A stretch of 64,000 bases of DNA from Govania unica (GCF_027920805.1 NZ_JANWOI010000004.1:62001-126000), one strand, 5' to 3'. Positions 36,579 through 46,990 are shown, counted from the stretch's first letter. Made by a program: numbers and translations. The notes: generated by a model not told the origin, from the letters alone.

Positions 36579-39334
36579 AGTCCGTATGGGGCGCCCGCAA
36601 TGGCCGCATAGCGCGCAAGCGCTTGTGTGCGGTTGCGGGCGTCAAGCTTGCGGTAGATATTCCGCAGATGGAATTTGACCGTGGCTTCACTGAGTCCAAG
36701 GCGGTGCGCGGTCACTTTGTTCGGGTGGCCTTCGCGCATGGACTGAAGAATTTCCCGCTCCCGCGCGGTCAGCGGGTCGGCGGCGGACGGGGCATTGGTT
36801 TTGAACGTGCTTGTGAGCATGGGTGTGCGGCGCTGCGTCACCCGTTCAGGATCTGTGCTGAAGGCCGGGAGATAGGGGGCGAGCGATGGCAGTCCCGCAC
36901 CGTCCTGTTCGAGAAAAATCTGGCGTGACACAAGGTTCGGGAAGGTCGCGCGGGCTTCAGCGAGCAACGGACGGACCAGATGCTCCTTCCCCGCGGCCAA
37001 GGCGAGATGGGCTCGCAACACCGCAAGCCGCGCCGCCAGGCGCGGGATCGGCGTCACTGTCAAAAGCTGGGCCGCGCGATCTGCCGCAGACGCGGCTTCG
37101 CTCAGGCGGCCCTCGCGGCGCAGGATCAGGCCATAGGTCAAAAGTCCGCCGATACGTTCGCGCCAGGTCAGATCCACATTGGCGATCATGACATGGTCGA
37201 TGTCCGGTAACGACAGTCTTTCGGCCAGATCAAGCGCCAGATAGCGGTCCCCATGCAAGGTTTCGATCTCGGCCCGCAGACAGTCGACGGCCCAGACGAG
37301 TTTCTCGACCGTCAGACGTTTGGCGGCGGCCACGGTCTGATCGAGCACACGGCGGGCATCGTCGATACGGCCATCGCGGATGGCAGCCTGCACGGTGCAA
37401 TTCGCACTCCACAACAGCACCTCGCACCAGGATTCGAACATATTGACCTGGGCGGCGAGTTCCAGCAGGGCGGCCGGCTGCTGTTCAGGGTCGAGATCGA
37501 ACAGCAGGCCCGATTTGATCGCCTTGGTCAGCATGCGCAGCCGTTCATCGCCGGGATAAAACAGATGGGCCATGCGTTCGGCGATCAGACATTCATGGCG
37601 CGCCCCCTCCAGATCGTTGCGCCAGAAGCGGATCAGGGTGCGATGGATATTCATGAAAATGGAGCCATAGCCGCCGTCCACCGCAGCATATTCTGTGGCA
37701 GCGTCATTGACGCCCTGATCGGCGTCATCAAGGCGGCCGTCGCGGAACGCCTCCCATGACAGCAAAACATGGAGCAGTGCCCGTTGCGGATGCTCGGTGC
37801 GCGGGGTGCGGGCCAGTTGCTGGATGATCAGGTTGCTCATGCGGACCGACATATGGCGATCGGTAAAGCCGTCAAGCAGGCCCTCGGCCAGCGCGCAATC
37901 AAAAGCCATGGTGGCGGGCAGGGACTCTCCGGCGGCGGCGATATCGACCTTGGCCTGATCCAGAAGCTTGCTCGCCTCGCTGATGCCGCCTTCATGGGCG
38001 CGAATAACCGACCAGGCGAGGCGGGCCTGCAGGGAGACGGTTTCGGCCAGGGGGGCGACGCGGCTCATCATCGATTTCAGCGACGGCACGCCGTGCAGAA
38101 CGGCGACGCTGACGATCCCGAGCTGTTCGAGCAGTTGCGACGCCATATCCTGATTGTTGGCGGCCACCGCATGATGGAGGGCATCCACCGCGTTGCCGCG
38201 TTCCATGAACCAGGCAGCGGCGCGGGCATGGAGCGCTGCGAGCTCCGCCTCATCCAGCCATTGCAGACGTTTTTCCAGAAACTGACGCAGGGTTTCGGGG
38301 AAATGAAACTGATTGGTGAAGCGGTCATGGACCAGCAGGCCCTGCTCGCTATAGAGGCGGTTGACCATCTGCCGCGCCTGCGGTCCGGCGATGGCTTCAG
38401 CCAGACTGAGATCGAAGCGCTCGACAATCACCAGCCGGTTCATCACATGCTGAAGATCCGATTGGAGCGCTCCGAGAATTTCGTCACTGTAATAATCGTC
38501 GAGCCAATCGAGCCAGTTGTTCGGGATAGCCAGGGGGCGGTGTGCGGTATCCGCCACCATATGTTCGTCCCCGGGCAGCGCGTCGATGGCGCGGCGGGCG
38601 AATTGCAGGGCGACGGGCGACCCACCGGTCAGGAGATGCAGCTTGCGGGCATATTGATCGGGCAGATCGTCGCCAAACAGTGCCTGCATTTCGGCGACAT
38701 CGAGATGAAGATCGGCCATGGTCAGCTCGGCCAGCTCATCGCGGGCGCGCAGATTGGACAGCGGTAGCGACTGCGGCCGGTGGCGGCTCGCGATCACCAC
38801 ATTCAGGGCCGCGAGATGCTGCAATAGCACGGCGATAAAAGTTCCGCTCGGGCTGCGGTCGATGCTTTCAAAGCGGTCGAGAATGAGCACGCCGCGAAAG
38901 CCAGGGCCATTGAGGGCAGCGGCCAGACGACGGGCGGCGGCGGCGATGGAGATATCAAGCGCGGCGCGGATTTCGTCGCCAAATTCCGGCGTGAAATGAA
39001 ATACAGCCTGTCCCTGGCCATTGTCGGCCAAAGCCCCGATCAGGCCTTCGATCAGGGAGAGCGGGCTTGCGTCATCGGCTTCAAGCGACAGCCAGGCGAC
39101 CACACGCCCGGTTTCCTTCAGAACATCAAGCCATTGACCAAGGAGGGTGGTTTTGCCCGCACCTGACGGCGCCCGCAGAAGGGTCAGACGGTGAGTGAGG
39201 CTCGCCACCGTCAGCTGGCGGATCTGCGCCCGCCGTACGACCGCAGCGCCATGTCCAAGCGCCGGGCCGTAACGGTGGGGCATAAGCGCCCGCAGTTTTG
39301 CAGCGGTAGAAGGTGTCGGCAAGCCTGCGGTCAT
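36575..39334 (-). CDS. MalT-like LuxR family regulator (LAL type)
   Basis: A large ATP-dependent activator of about 919 residues. It has an N-terminal STAND/AAA module with Walker A APSGAGKT at residues 55-62, a long helical middle like the TPR region of MalT, and a C-terminal LuxR helix-turn-helix TAREREILQSMREGHPNKVTAHRLGLSEATVKFHLRNIYRKL. Such regulators bind an inducer sugar, lipid or aromatic and then activate transcription. ATG 39334 is preferred; a GTG at 39352 is possible. Its end overlaps the end of the DJ-1 gene by 4 bases, convergently. A role in controlling the Rieske or TonB receptor genes next to it is likely but unproven. Confidence 0.92.
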   Translation of the reverse strand: MTAGLPTPSTAAKLRALMPHRYGPALGHGAAVVRRAQIRQLTVASLTHRLTLLRAPSGAGKTTLLGQWLDVLKETGRVVAWLSLEADDASPLSLIEGLIGALADNGQGQAVFHFTPEFGDEIRAALDISIAAAARRLAAALNGPGFRGVLILDRFESIDRSPSGTFIAVLLQHLAALNVVIASRHRPQSLPLSNLRARDELAELTMADLHLDVAEMQALFGDDLPDQYARKLHLLTGGSPVALQFARRAIDALPGDEHMVADTAHRPLAIPNNWLDWLDDYYSDEILGALQSDLQHVMNRLVIVERFDLSLAEAIAGPQARQMVNRLYSEQGLLVHDRFTNQFHFPETLRQFLEKRLQWLDEAELAALHARAAAWFMERGNAVDALHHAVAANNQDMASQLLEQLGIVSVAVLHGVPSLKSMMSRVAPLAETVSLQARLAWSVIRAHEGGISEASKLLDQAKVDIAAAGESLPATMAFDCALAEGLLDGFTDRHMSVRMSNLIIQQLARTPRTEHPQRALLHVLLSWEAFRDGRLDDADQGVNDAATEYAAVDGGYGSIFMNIHRTLIRFWRNDLEGARHECLIAERMAHLFYPGDERLRMLTKAIKSGLLFDLDPEQQPAALLELAAQVNMFESWCEVLLWSANCTVQAAIRDGRIDDARRVLDQTVAAAKRLTVEKLVWAVDCLRAEIETLHGDRYLALDLAERLSLPDIDHVMIANVDLTWRERIGGLLTYGLILRREGRLSEAASAADRAAQLLTVTPIPRLAARLAVLRAHLALAAGKEHLVRPLLAEARATFPNLVSRQIFLEQDGAGLPSLAPYLPAFSTDPERVTQRRTPMLTSTFKTNAPSAADPLTAREREILQSMREGHPNKVTAHRLGLSEATVKFHLRNIYRKLDARNRTQALARYAAIAGAPYGL

Positions 39335-39400
39335 ATCGCGTCCCAACCTCACATTTCACAGGGAACTATGACATGACCGCACAAGGCTTGCCAGATGTCA

Positions 39401-41575
39401 CTAGAACTGGAACCGGGCCTGGATGCCGTAATGGCGGCCACGGGCGGCTGCCGAGACGTCTCCGGACCCCGAACCGCTCCAGCGTGCCGGAACATATTCA
39501 AGCACATAGTGCTCGTTGAACATGTTTTCGACATAGCCGGTGACGGCCAGCCCCTTATGTTCAAGCGTCAGTCGCGCGTTGCCAAGCATGACGCTGTGGC
39601 GGCGGTTGAGGTTGTCGATTTCCCAGTAGTAAGCGCCGCCCGATCCGTTCAATTCGAAGCGCGGAATGACCATGGTGTCATCATTGACGGCGATGCGGTA
39701 TTGGGCCGAAAAGGCGTAACTGATCGCGGCCACCTGCGGCAACTTGTTGCCTGTGAAGTTACCGGCAGACAACTGACCGGCAAAGACACTGGTGTCATAG
39801 GTCCGGATTTTTGAATCGGTGAGGCCGATCGCAGCGCTCACATCGAGATCGGGAACAGGCCGCGCGGTGATGTCAAATTCAAGACCGTAAACTTCTGAGC
39901 TCGGGATCGGGTTCGTGAGGATCTGGGTCGAGTTGTTGATGTCCAGGATATAGACCTGACGATCCTTGATGCGGGTATAGAAGGCAGCGCCCGACATACT
40001 GACGCGGCGATCAAGCAGGCTGGTTTTGAAGCCCAGTTCGAAGTTCCAGTTTTCTTCCTTTTTATAATAGCGGGTGATGAGGGCGCTCGGGTTGACCCCG
40101 CCGCTGCGGAACCCCTTGGCCACGGTGCCATAGACCATGGATTCATCGCCGTTGAAGAAATAGGTGATCGAGGCTTTTGGCTGCAGGGATTTGAAGGTCT
40201 TGTCGAAATTCTGAAGCAACACGCGGTCCAGCTGATGGCGCTTGTCCACGTCATACCGCGCCGCAGCCGTCAGTTCGATGCCCGAGTTGAACCGATAGAT
40301 GAGCTGACCGAAGCCGGCATAGGCATCGTTCTTGTCGGTGGCCCGGGTGGCTGCGAACGGCAGCGGTGACGGTGTTGTCGGCGGCAGACCAAAGATCGGG
40401 AAAAAGTCCCGGCCGAGGAAGATCTCCGTATCGAGCTTCTGGTCTGTGTTGAGGTAATAGACCCCACCCATCCATTTGAACGGGCTGTCTCCGCTTGAGG
40501 CCAGCCGGACTTCCTGCGACCAGTTGGTGCTGTTCAGGTCTTGCTCCGCCGTCAGCCCGTCAAGCGGGGTGAAATCGATATCTTCATTGATACTGGACGA
40601 GACTTTTGAAAAGGCGGTGACCGAGGTCAGGACCATATTGTCGAAATCGATGTCGATCTTGCCGGAAGCGTCATTGAGGATGCGCTTGGCCGAAGACGGA
40701 TAATCGCCGAGGTAGGGACGCGGCTTGTCGGGATTGGTGCCTGGCGGCACCACCGCATACCAGGCTGCGCCCGATTTGGTCTCGAGCCGCGAGTATCTCA
40801 GATCGATGCTGATGTTGTCTGTCGGTTTGGCCAAAAGGGCCGCGCGGATATTGCGGTCGTCCTGCCAGTTGGCTTCGTCGCGGCCGGGCGTGAACAGGCT
40901 GTCGACGTCGCCATCGAAGCTGCGGAACGATCCGGCGATGCGGAACAACAGCTTGTCTTCGATGATCGGGCCGCTCAGGCTGCCGTTCAGGCGCACATCA
41001 TTGGCGCTGCCGTAGCTTGCGAGGACCGAGCCGGCAAGGTCGTTGGTCGGCTGCTTGGTGGTGATGTTGATGGCGCCGCCAATGGCGTTTCGGCCATATG
41101 TTGCGCCCTGCGGGCCTTTCAGGACTTCGATGCGTTCGATATCGAAGAGATCCTGGGTGATGCCGTAAGCATTGGTAAGCTGGACGCCGTCGATGACCAC
41201 GGCGACAGACGGTTCGCCATTGCGGGCCTGACCGACGCCGCGAATATTGATGAGCGCCACGCCGGGTTGCTGGGCTTCGACAATGGACAGGTTCGGCACG
41301 CGGGCGGCCACGTCCTTCACGTCATTGATACGGGCGCTTTGGATGGCGCTGGCGGTGAGCGCGGTGATCGAGTCCGGGATTTCCTTCAGATTTTCTTCAC
41401 GCTTGCGGGCGGTGACGATGATTTCCTCAAGCGCCGCCCCCTGTGTGGCCGTCTGCGCCATCACGCTGGCCAGACTGGCGTCGAAGGCGGCGGTGGCGAC
41501 CAGCGCACTTAGGATGGCGGTGGAGCGGATGAGTTCCGAACGGATGGTTTTGGACGGCATGGACAGTTGTGACAT
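39401..41575 (-). CDS. TonB-dependent outer-membrane receptor
   Basis: A 724-residue receptor with a signal-anchor-like N-terminus, the TonB-box/plug start EEIIVTARKREENLKEIPDSITALTA, plug motifs INIRGVGQARNGEPSVAVVIDGVQLTNAY and EVLKGPQGATYGRNAIGGAINITTKQP, and a barrel ending ARGRHYGIQARFQF. AGGAGG lies about 14 bases before the ATG at 41575, so the second ATG at 41560 is also possible. It lies 67 bases upstream of the MalT-like regulator on the same strand and may be co-transcribed with it. Divergent from pyc. The ligand is unknown. Confidence 0.93.
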   Translation of the reverse strand: MSQLSMPSKTIRSELIRSTAILSALVATAAFDASLASVMAQTATQGAALEEIIVTARKREENLKEIPDSITALTASAIQSARINDVKDVAARVPNLSIVEAQQPGVALINIRGVGQARNGEPSVAVVIDGVQLTNAYGITQDLFDIERIEVLKGPQGATYGRNAIGGAINITTKQPTNDLAGSVLASYGSANDVRLNGSLSGPIIEDKLLFRIAGSFRSFDGDVDSLFTPGRDEANWQDDRNIRAALLAKPTDNISIDLRYSRLETKSGAAWYAVVPPGTNPDKPRPYLGDYPSSAKRILNDASGKIDIDFDNMVLTSVTAFSKVSSSINEDIDFTPLDGLTAEQDLNSTNWSQEVRLASSGDSPFKWMGGVYYLNTDQKLDTEIFLGRDFFPIFGLPPTTPSPLPFAATRATDKNDAYAGFGQLIYRFNSGIELTAAARYDVDKRHQLDRVLLQNFDKTFKSLQPKASITYFFNGDESMVYGTVAKGFRSGGVNPSALITRYYKKEENWNFELGFKTSLLDRRVSMSGAAFYTRIKDRQVYILDINNSTQILTNPIPSSEVYGLEFDITARPVPDLDVSAAIGLTDSKIRTYDTSVFAGQLSAGNFTGNKLPQVAAISYAFSAQYRIAVNDDTMVIPRFELNGSGGAYYWEIDNLNRRHSVMLGNARLTLEHKGLAVTGYVENMFNEHYVLEYVPARWSGSGSGDVSAAARGRHYGIQARFQF

Positions 41576-41886
41576 GGCGTGAATGCTCCCTCCTGGTTTA
41601 TGAGCGGGGTTTTATTCTTGTTGAATTTGATGAACCCGCAGTGATGAGGAGTTTACCGTCAGTTCCCAGCAGCTTGCGACTATCTTTCGATGTGGTCGGG
41701 GAAAGGACTGGTCCGACTTTTGGCTAGGTGCCGGTTATTTTGCAGTGCAATACAAACTGGCTTTTCCTGCGTATTCGGGCTAGCGTTTCGGTCCATCAGG
41801 ATAGGCAGGGCGGGAACATTTCCTGTAAAGTTCCCGTAAACTGCCTTCAAAGGCCAATTATACAAATAAACAGAGCCCGTACCGCC
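41576..41886. promoter_or_regulatory. Divergent region between TonB receptor and pyc
   Basis: 311 bases with no gene. An inverted repeat CGGGAAC (41811-41817) and GTTCCCG (41830-41836) with a 12-base gap lies about 50 bases upstream of pyc and could be an operator or a 5' UTR hairpin. The pyc promoter is expected here. Confidence 0.4.
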
Positions 41887-44800
41887 ATGACAGTCACGCA
41901 ATCCGTTCCGCCTTTCAAGAAACTGCTCGTTGCCAACCGTTCGGAAATCGCCATCCGGATTTTCCGCGCTGCAACAGAACTCGGAATCCGCACCGTCGCG
42001 ATATATGCCGAGGAAGATTCCCTGTCGCTCCATCGCTTCAAGGCCGATGAAGCTTACCGCATCACAAGTGACGGCGGTCCCATCGCGGCTTATCTGGCCA
42101 TTGATGAGATCATTGAAACGGCGGTCTCCGCCGGGGTCGATGCCATTCACCCGGGCTATGGCTTCCTGTCGGAGAACCCTGATTTTGCTGCTGCTGTGGC
42201 GGCTGCGGGCATGACCTTCATCGGGCCGTCGCCGGCCACCATGCGGCTTTTGGGTGACAAGATTTCAGCCCGTCGTCTGGCCATGTCGGTCGATGTGCCG
42301 GTGATGCCAGCGACCGACCCGTTGCCCGAAGACGAGGCCGAGATCATCCGCCTCGCCGCCGGGATTGGCTATCCGGTGATGCTGAAGGCGAGCTGGGGCG
42401 GCGGCGGGCGCGGCATGCGTCCGATCCGCAGCGAGCAGGAACTGATGGACAATGTGCGTGCCGGTCGGCGCGAGGCCAAGGCGGCTTTCGGCCGCGACGA
42501 GGTCTATCTGGAAAAGCTCGTGATCCGGGCCCGTCATGTGGAAGTGCAGCTGCTCGGCGACCATCACGGCAATTTGTATCATTTGTTCGAACGCGATTGT
42601 TCGATCCAGCGTCGCAATCAGAAAGTGATCGAACGCGCGCCTGCGCCCTATCTCGATGCCGATCAGCGGCAGGAGATTTGTACCGCGGCGCTCGCCATCG
42701 GCCGCGCCTCCGACTATGTGGGGGCGGGCACGGTCGAGTTTCTGATGGATGAGCCCACGGGCAAATTTTATTTCATCGAGGTCAACCCGCGCATTCAGGT
42801 CGAACATACGGTCACCGAAATGGTCACCGGTGTCGATATCGTCAAGGCGCAGATCCATATCGCCGCAGGCGGACATCTTGGTGAGGTGACGGAAACCGGG
42901 GTGCCGCCACAGGCCGATATTCAGCTTGATGGCCATGCCATCCAGTGCCGGATCACCACGGAAGACCCGGAAAACCATTTCATTCCCGATTATGGCCGCA
43001 TCACGGCTTATCGCGGCGCCGCCGGTTTCGGCATTCGCATTGACGGCGGCACGGCCTATTCCGGGGCGGTGGTGACGCGGCATTATGATGCGCTTCTGGA
43101 AAAGATTACCGCCTGGGCTCCAAGCTCGGACGAAGTCATCGCCCGCATGTTGCGTGCGCTGCGGGAATATCGCATTCGCGGGGTGTCGACCAATCTGCCG
43201 TTTCTGGAAAATGTGCTGGCCCATCCGACCTTCCGGGCGAACGGCTATACCACCCGCTTCATTGACGAGACGCCGGAACTTCTGTCCTCGGCAACGCGGC
43301 AGGATCGCGCCACCCGGTTGTTGCGCTATATTGCCGATGTGACCGTCAATGGCCATCCCGATGCGCGCGACCGGCCGCGTCCGCCGGCCTCGGCCCGCAC
43401 CCCGCGGGCACCGAAATTTCAAAGCCCCGCCGCCGACGGCACGCGTCAGATTCTGCAGGAGCGTGGGGCCGCAGGGTTCGCCCGCTGGATGCGCGATCAG
43501 AAACAGGTGCTTCTGACCGACACCACCATGCGCGATGCCCATCAGTCGCTTCTGGCGACGCGCATGCGCAGCAAGGACATGATCCAGGTGGCCTCGGCCT
43601 ATGCGCGGGGCTTGCCGCAATTGCTGTCTGTCGAATGCTGGGGCGGGGCCACGTTCGACGTCGCCATGCGCTTTCTGATCGAAGACCCGTGGGAGCGTCT
43701 CGCCCAGTTGCGCCAACGGCTGCCGAACATCATGACCCAGATGCTGCTGCGCGGCGCGAACGGTGTCGGCTATACCAACTACCCCGACAATGTGGTGCGC
43801 CATTTCGTGGCCGAGGCGGCGACGGCGGGGATCGATATTTTCCGTGTCTTCGATTGCTTGAACTGGGTCGAAAACATGCGGGTGGCCATTGATGCCGTGG
43901 TCGAAAGCGGCAAGGTGGCGGAAGGCGCGTTGTGTTATACCGGCGACATCCTCGATCCGGCGCGGGCCAAATATTCGCTGCGGTATTATGTGGACCTCGC
44001 CCGGCAGCTTGAACGGGCGGGCTGTCATGTGCTCGCCATCAAGGATATGGCCGGGCTGTTGAAACCGGCAGCGGCGCGGGTGCTGATCCGGGCGCTCAGG
44101 GAAGAAACGGATCTGCCGATTCATCTCCATACCCATGACACCTCGGGAGCGGCGGCGGCCACGTTGCTTGCCGCCATCGACGAAGGGGTCGATGCGGTGG
44201 ACGGGGCGATTGACGCCATGTCCGGCACCACCTCGCAACCCTGTCTCGGGGCCATTGTCGAGGCTTTGCGTCATACCGAGCGCGACAGTGGGATCGACCC
44301 GCAAACCGTGCGCGAGATCAGCTTTTACTGGGAGGCGGTGCGCACGCAATATGCGGCCTTTGAAAGCGATCTCAAATCGGGGGCGTCCGAGGTTTATCTC
44401 CATGAGATGCCCGGCGGTCAGTTCACCAATCTGCGCGAACAGGCGCGGTCGCTTGGGCTTGAGTCCCGCTGGCATGACGTGGCGCGCACTTACCGCGACG
44501 CCAATATGCTGTTCGGCGACATTGTCAAAGTGACGCCGTCCTCGAAAGTCGTGGGCGACATGGCGCTGATGATGGTGTCTCAGGGCCTGAGTAATGAGGA
44601 TGTGCTATCCGGCGAGCGGGAAATCTCCTTCCCGGCCTCGGTGGTCGAAATGCTTCATGGCGATCTCGGTCAGCCGCCGGGAGGGTGGCCGGAGGCCCTG
44701 CAGAAGCGGGTGTTGAAAGACCGCGTCCCGATCACTGTGCGTCCGGCGTCGTTGCTCGCCCCCGCCGATCTTGAGGCGACCCGGGCTCGCGGCCTTGAAA

Positions 44801-45348
44801 AATTCTCCGGACCGATCAGCGAGCGGGAGCTTTCTAGCTGGCTCATGTATCCGAAGGTCTATGAGGAGTTCCACGAGGCGGTGCGCCGCTATGGTCCGGT
44901 CTCGAAACTGCCGACTCCGGTGTTTTTCTATGGCATGGAGCCGGGCGATGAAATCATGGTCGAGATTGAAACCGGCAAGACTCTGGTGATTCGTCTGCAA
45001 ACGGTCGGGGATACCGAGGACGACGGTCAGGTCCGCATCTTCTTCGAACTGAACGGTCAGCCGCGCGTGATCGCCGTGGCCAATCGGCGGGTGGCGGCCA
45101 ATCTGCCGCAACGCCGGCGGGCTGACGATGGCAATCCGGATCATGTGGGCGCTCCCATGCCGGGGCTGGTTGCGACTCTCTCGGTCGCACCGGGGCAAGA
45201 GGTTAAGGCGGGCGATGTGCTGTTGACCCTTGAGGCGATGAAAATGGAGACCAGTCTGACCGCCCCGCGTGACGGCATTATTGCTGATTTATATGTCACA
45301 GTCGGGCAATCGGTGGATGCCAAGGATCTGATGCTGACCTTTATGTGA
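41887..45348 (+). CDS. pyc: Pyruvate carboxylase
   Basis: Biotin-dependent carboxylation of pyruvate to oxaloacetate, the main anaplerotic reaction. 1153 residues, the usual single-chain form. In order: biotin carboxylase with KKLLVANRSEIAIRIFRAATELG, the ATP-grasp domain with KASWGGGGRGMR and FIEVNPRIQVEHTVTE; carboxyltransferase with LLTDTTMRDAHQSLLATRMR; and the C-terminal biotinyl domain with EAMKMETSL, biotin being attached to Lys1119. The reading frame extends upstream to 41728, but ATG 41887 gives the family's N-terminus. The gene appears to be transcribed alone. Confidence 0.97.
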   Translation: MTVTQSVPPFKKLLVANRSEIAIRIFRAATELGIRTVAIYAEEDSLSLHRFKADEAYRITSDGGPIAAYLAIDEIIETAVSAGVDAIHPGYGFLSENPDFAAAVAAAGMTFIGPSPATMRLLGDKISARRLAMSVDVPVMPATDPLPEDEAEIIRLAAGIGYPVMLKASWGGGGRGMRPIRSEQELMDNVRAGRREAKAAFGRDEVYLEKLVIRARHVEVQLLGDHHGNLYHLFERDCSIQRRNQKVIERAPAPYLDADQRQEICTAALAIGRASDYVGAGTVEFLMDEPTGKFYFIEVNPRIQVEHTVTEMVTGVDIVKAQIHIAAGGHLGEVTETGVPPQADIQLDGHAIQCRITTEDPENHFIPDYGRITAYRGAAGFGIRIDGGTAYSGAVVTRHYDALLEKITAWAPSSDEVIARMLRALREYRIRGVSTNLPFLENVLAHPTFRANGYTTRFIDETPELLSSATRQDRATRLLRYIADVTVNGHPDARDRPRPPASARTPRAPKFQSPAADGTRQILQERGAAGFARWMRDQKQVLLTDTTMRDAHQSLLATRMRSKDMIQVASAYARGLPQLLSVECWGGATFDVAMRFLIEDPWERLAQLRQRLPNIMTQMLLRGANGVGYTNYPDNVVRHFVAEAATAGIDIFRVFDCLNWVENMRVAIDAVVESGKVAEGALCYTGDILDPARAKYSLRYYVDLARQLERAGCHVLAIKDMAGLLKPAAARVLIRALREETDLPIHLHTHDTSGAAAATLLAAIDEGVDAVDGAIDAMSGTTSQPCLGAIVEALRHTERDSGIDPQTVREISFYWEAVRTQYAAFESDLKSGASEVYLHEMPGGQFTNLREQARSLGLESRWHDVARTYRDANMLFGDIVKVTPSSKVVGDMALMMVSQGLSNEDVLSGEREISFPASVVEMLHGDLGQPPGGWPEALQKRVLKDRVPITVRPASLLAPADLEATRARGLEKFSGPISERELSSWLMYPKVYEEFHEAVRRYGPVSKLPTPVFFYGMEPGDEIMVEIETGKTLVIRLQTVGDTEDDGQVRIFFELNGQPRVIAVANRRVAANLPQRRRADDGNPDHVGAPMPGLVATLSVAPGQEVKAGDVLLTLEAMKMETSLTAPRDGIIADLYVTVGQSVDAKDLMLTFM

Positions 45349-45664
45349 GCTAATATCGGGATTCTAAAAAATAGCGATAAGCCTGTCGAGTTATCTTGGT
45401 AATTAGAAGTAAGTTATTATAAACAATCGACTCTGCTGTCGCTTAGGCGCTTATGCCCCTAAGCGGGCATTTCCGGCTTAGACTTCAAGGGTCATTTCAA
45501 CAGGACTCCTCCCGGGGAGTCCTGTATGATCTTATGGTTAATTATAAGATCGTTAACTAAAATCGCCTTTAATGTTCCCAGGTGTTTACCTTTTGGAATA
45601 GTCGCAGAGGGTTCAACTCAATTCGGCATTGCATCCGGATGCCGGCGATAAGAAAGGTGCCATA
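45349..45664. promoter_or_regulatory. Intergenic region upstream of the FadL-type gene, with hairpin
   Basis: 316 bases without a gene. A perfect 9-bp hairpin, CAGGACTCC (45501-45509) and GGAGTCCTG (45516-45524), lies about 140 bases upstream of the next gene. No T-run follows, so it is more likely a 5' UTR structure or operator than a terminator. The rest is AT-rich and should hold the promoter. Confidence 0.45.
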
Positions 45665-46972
45665 ATGGGTAAGAAATCAGCTTCGATCCTGAAATTAGGG
45701 GCCTCGCTTCTCTTGCCGTGTTTGGTGGGTCTTGGCGGCGGCGCTGCAGACGCTGCGGGTTTTTATCTTGGCGAGCGCAGCATCAAAGCGAGCGGTACCG
45801 GCTTTGCCGGTGCGGCGGCGCTGTCTGATGACGCGAGCTTCATGTCTTTCAATCCAGCTATTCTGACGGGCCTGAAATCGGCCCAGATCACCGGGGGCGG
45901 GTATATCATTGCGCCGCGCGCAGTGGTGAGTAATGAGGGTAGTTTTGCCAATATCGGACCCTACACCGGTCTGCCCCTGAACGGCAGTGCGCGCGATCAG
46001 GCTTTCAAACCGCAACCGAGCGGCTTTCTTGCCGCGGCCATGCCGATCACCGAGGATGTCTGGGCTGGAATTTCCGTGAGTGCCCCATTCGGTCTCAAGA
46101 ATCGCTATGACGAAGATTATTTCGGCCGTTATGACTCGACCCAGTCTTCGATCATGGTCATTGATATTGCTCCGACGCTCGCCTGGCGTGTCACTGATGG
46201 CCTGTCGATCGGCGGCAGCCTGTCCATGCAGCGGTCGGGCGTCACGCTTGTGAGCGCAATCCCCAACCCGTTCGATCCGGCGGGGCCGAGTGCCGCCTCG
46301 GATGGTTCGTTCCGCGTTCATGGCACGGATTGGGCCTATGGGTATTCCCTCGGTCTGTTGTTTGAACCGATCGACACTGTTCATCTGGGTGTGAGTTATC
46401 GCGGCAGGGTCAAGCATCGGCTTCATGGCACCGCCACCACCACCTTGTTTGGCCAGACGACCGAGCAAGGTGTTGCCGCCGATCTCAATTTGCCGGACGT
46501 GATCGCGGTCGCGGCGGCTTTTGATGTGACGCCGCGGTTGACGCTGCTCGCTCAGCTTAATCATTATGGCTGGAATCGGTTCAAGCAGATCCAGCTTGAT
46601 CTGGCCGATGGCACAACTCAGGTTTCGCCGGAGAATTATCGCAATAGCTTGGGCGGCTCCGTCGGCGCCAAATATCTGGCCAATGATCGCCTGACGCTAC
46701 GTGCCGGCGTGAATTATGATGAGACGCCGACCCTCAATAATAATCGTTCGACCCGGGTGCCGGACACCAATCGCTGGTGGCTGGCGGTTGGGTTGTCCTA
46801 TCAGTTGATGGATCAATTGTCGGTGGATGTTTCCTATATGCATCTCCTCAACAAATCAGGTGCGATCAATCGGACGTCGAGTTTTCCGGCCTTGGCGACC
46901 ACCATCAATACGATCGGCAGCACGGATGATAGTTGTAATGTCTTCGGCTTGGGTCTGAGCCATAATTTTTAG
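45665..46972 (+). CDS. Outer-membrane channel of the FadL/OmpP1/TodX family
   Basis: Barrel protein that takes up long-chain fatty acids or hydrophobic aromatics without energy coupling. It has 435 residues, with a signal peptide (to about GAADAAGF) followed by the typical mature start AGFYLGERSIKASGTGFAGAAALSDDASFMSFNPAIL, which forms the hatch, and a barrel ending FGLGLSHNF. The ATG at 45665 with AAAGGT in front is preferred over an upstream TTG. A histidine kinase gene follows after 18 bases, so both are probably co-transcribed. Confidence 0.92.
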   Translation: MGKKSASILKLGASLLLPCLVGLGGGAADAAGFYLGERSIKASGTGFAGAAALSDDASFMSFNPAILTGLKSAQITGGGYIIAPRAVVSNEGSFANIGPYTGLPLNGSARDQAFKPQPSGFLAAAMPITEDVWAGISVSAPFGLKNRYDEDYFGRYDSTQSSIMVIDIAPTLAWRVTDGLSIGGSLSMQRSGVTLVSAIPNPFDPAGPSAASDGSFRVHGTDWAYGYSLGLLFEPIDTVHLGVSYRGRVKHRLHGTATTTLFGQTTEQGVAADLNLPDVIAVAAAFDVTPRLTLLAQLNHYGWNRFKQIQLDLADGTTQVSPENYRNSLGGSVGAKYLANDRLTLRAGVNYDETPTLNNNRSTRVPDTNRWWLAVGLSYQLMDQLSVDVSYMHLLNKSGAINRTSSFPALATTINTIGSTDDSCNVFGLGLSHNF

Positions 46973-46990
46973 TAAACTCAGGCGTAGTTC

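Noticed and set aside
37769-38767. 332-codon plus-strand ORF inside the MalT-like regulator gene
   Set aside because: Antisense to a clear STAND/LuxR gene; no domain and no ribosome binding site.
41728-41886. Extension of pyc to an upstream start
   Set aside because: The additional 53 residues do not belong to the family; the known N-terminus begins at ATG 41887.
42265-44475. 736-codon minus-strand ORF opposite pyc
   Set aside because: Shadow of the high-GC reading frame of pyruvate carboxylase; rich in His, Arg and Gly, without any domain.
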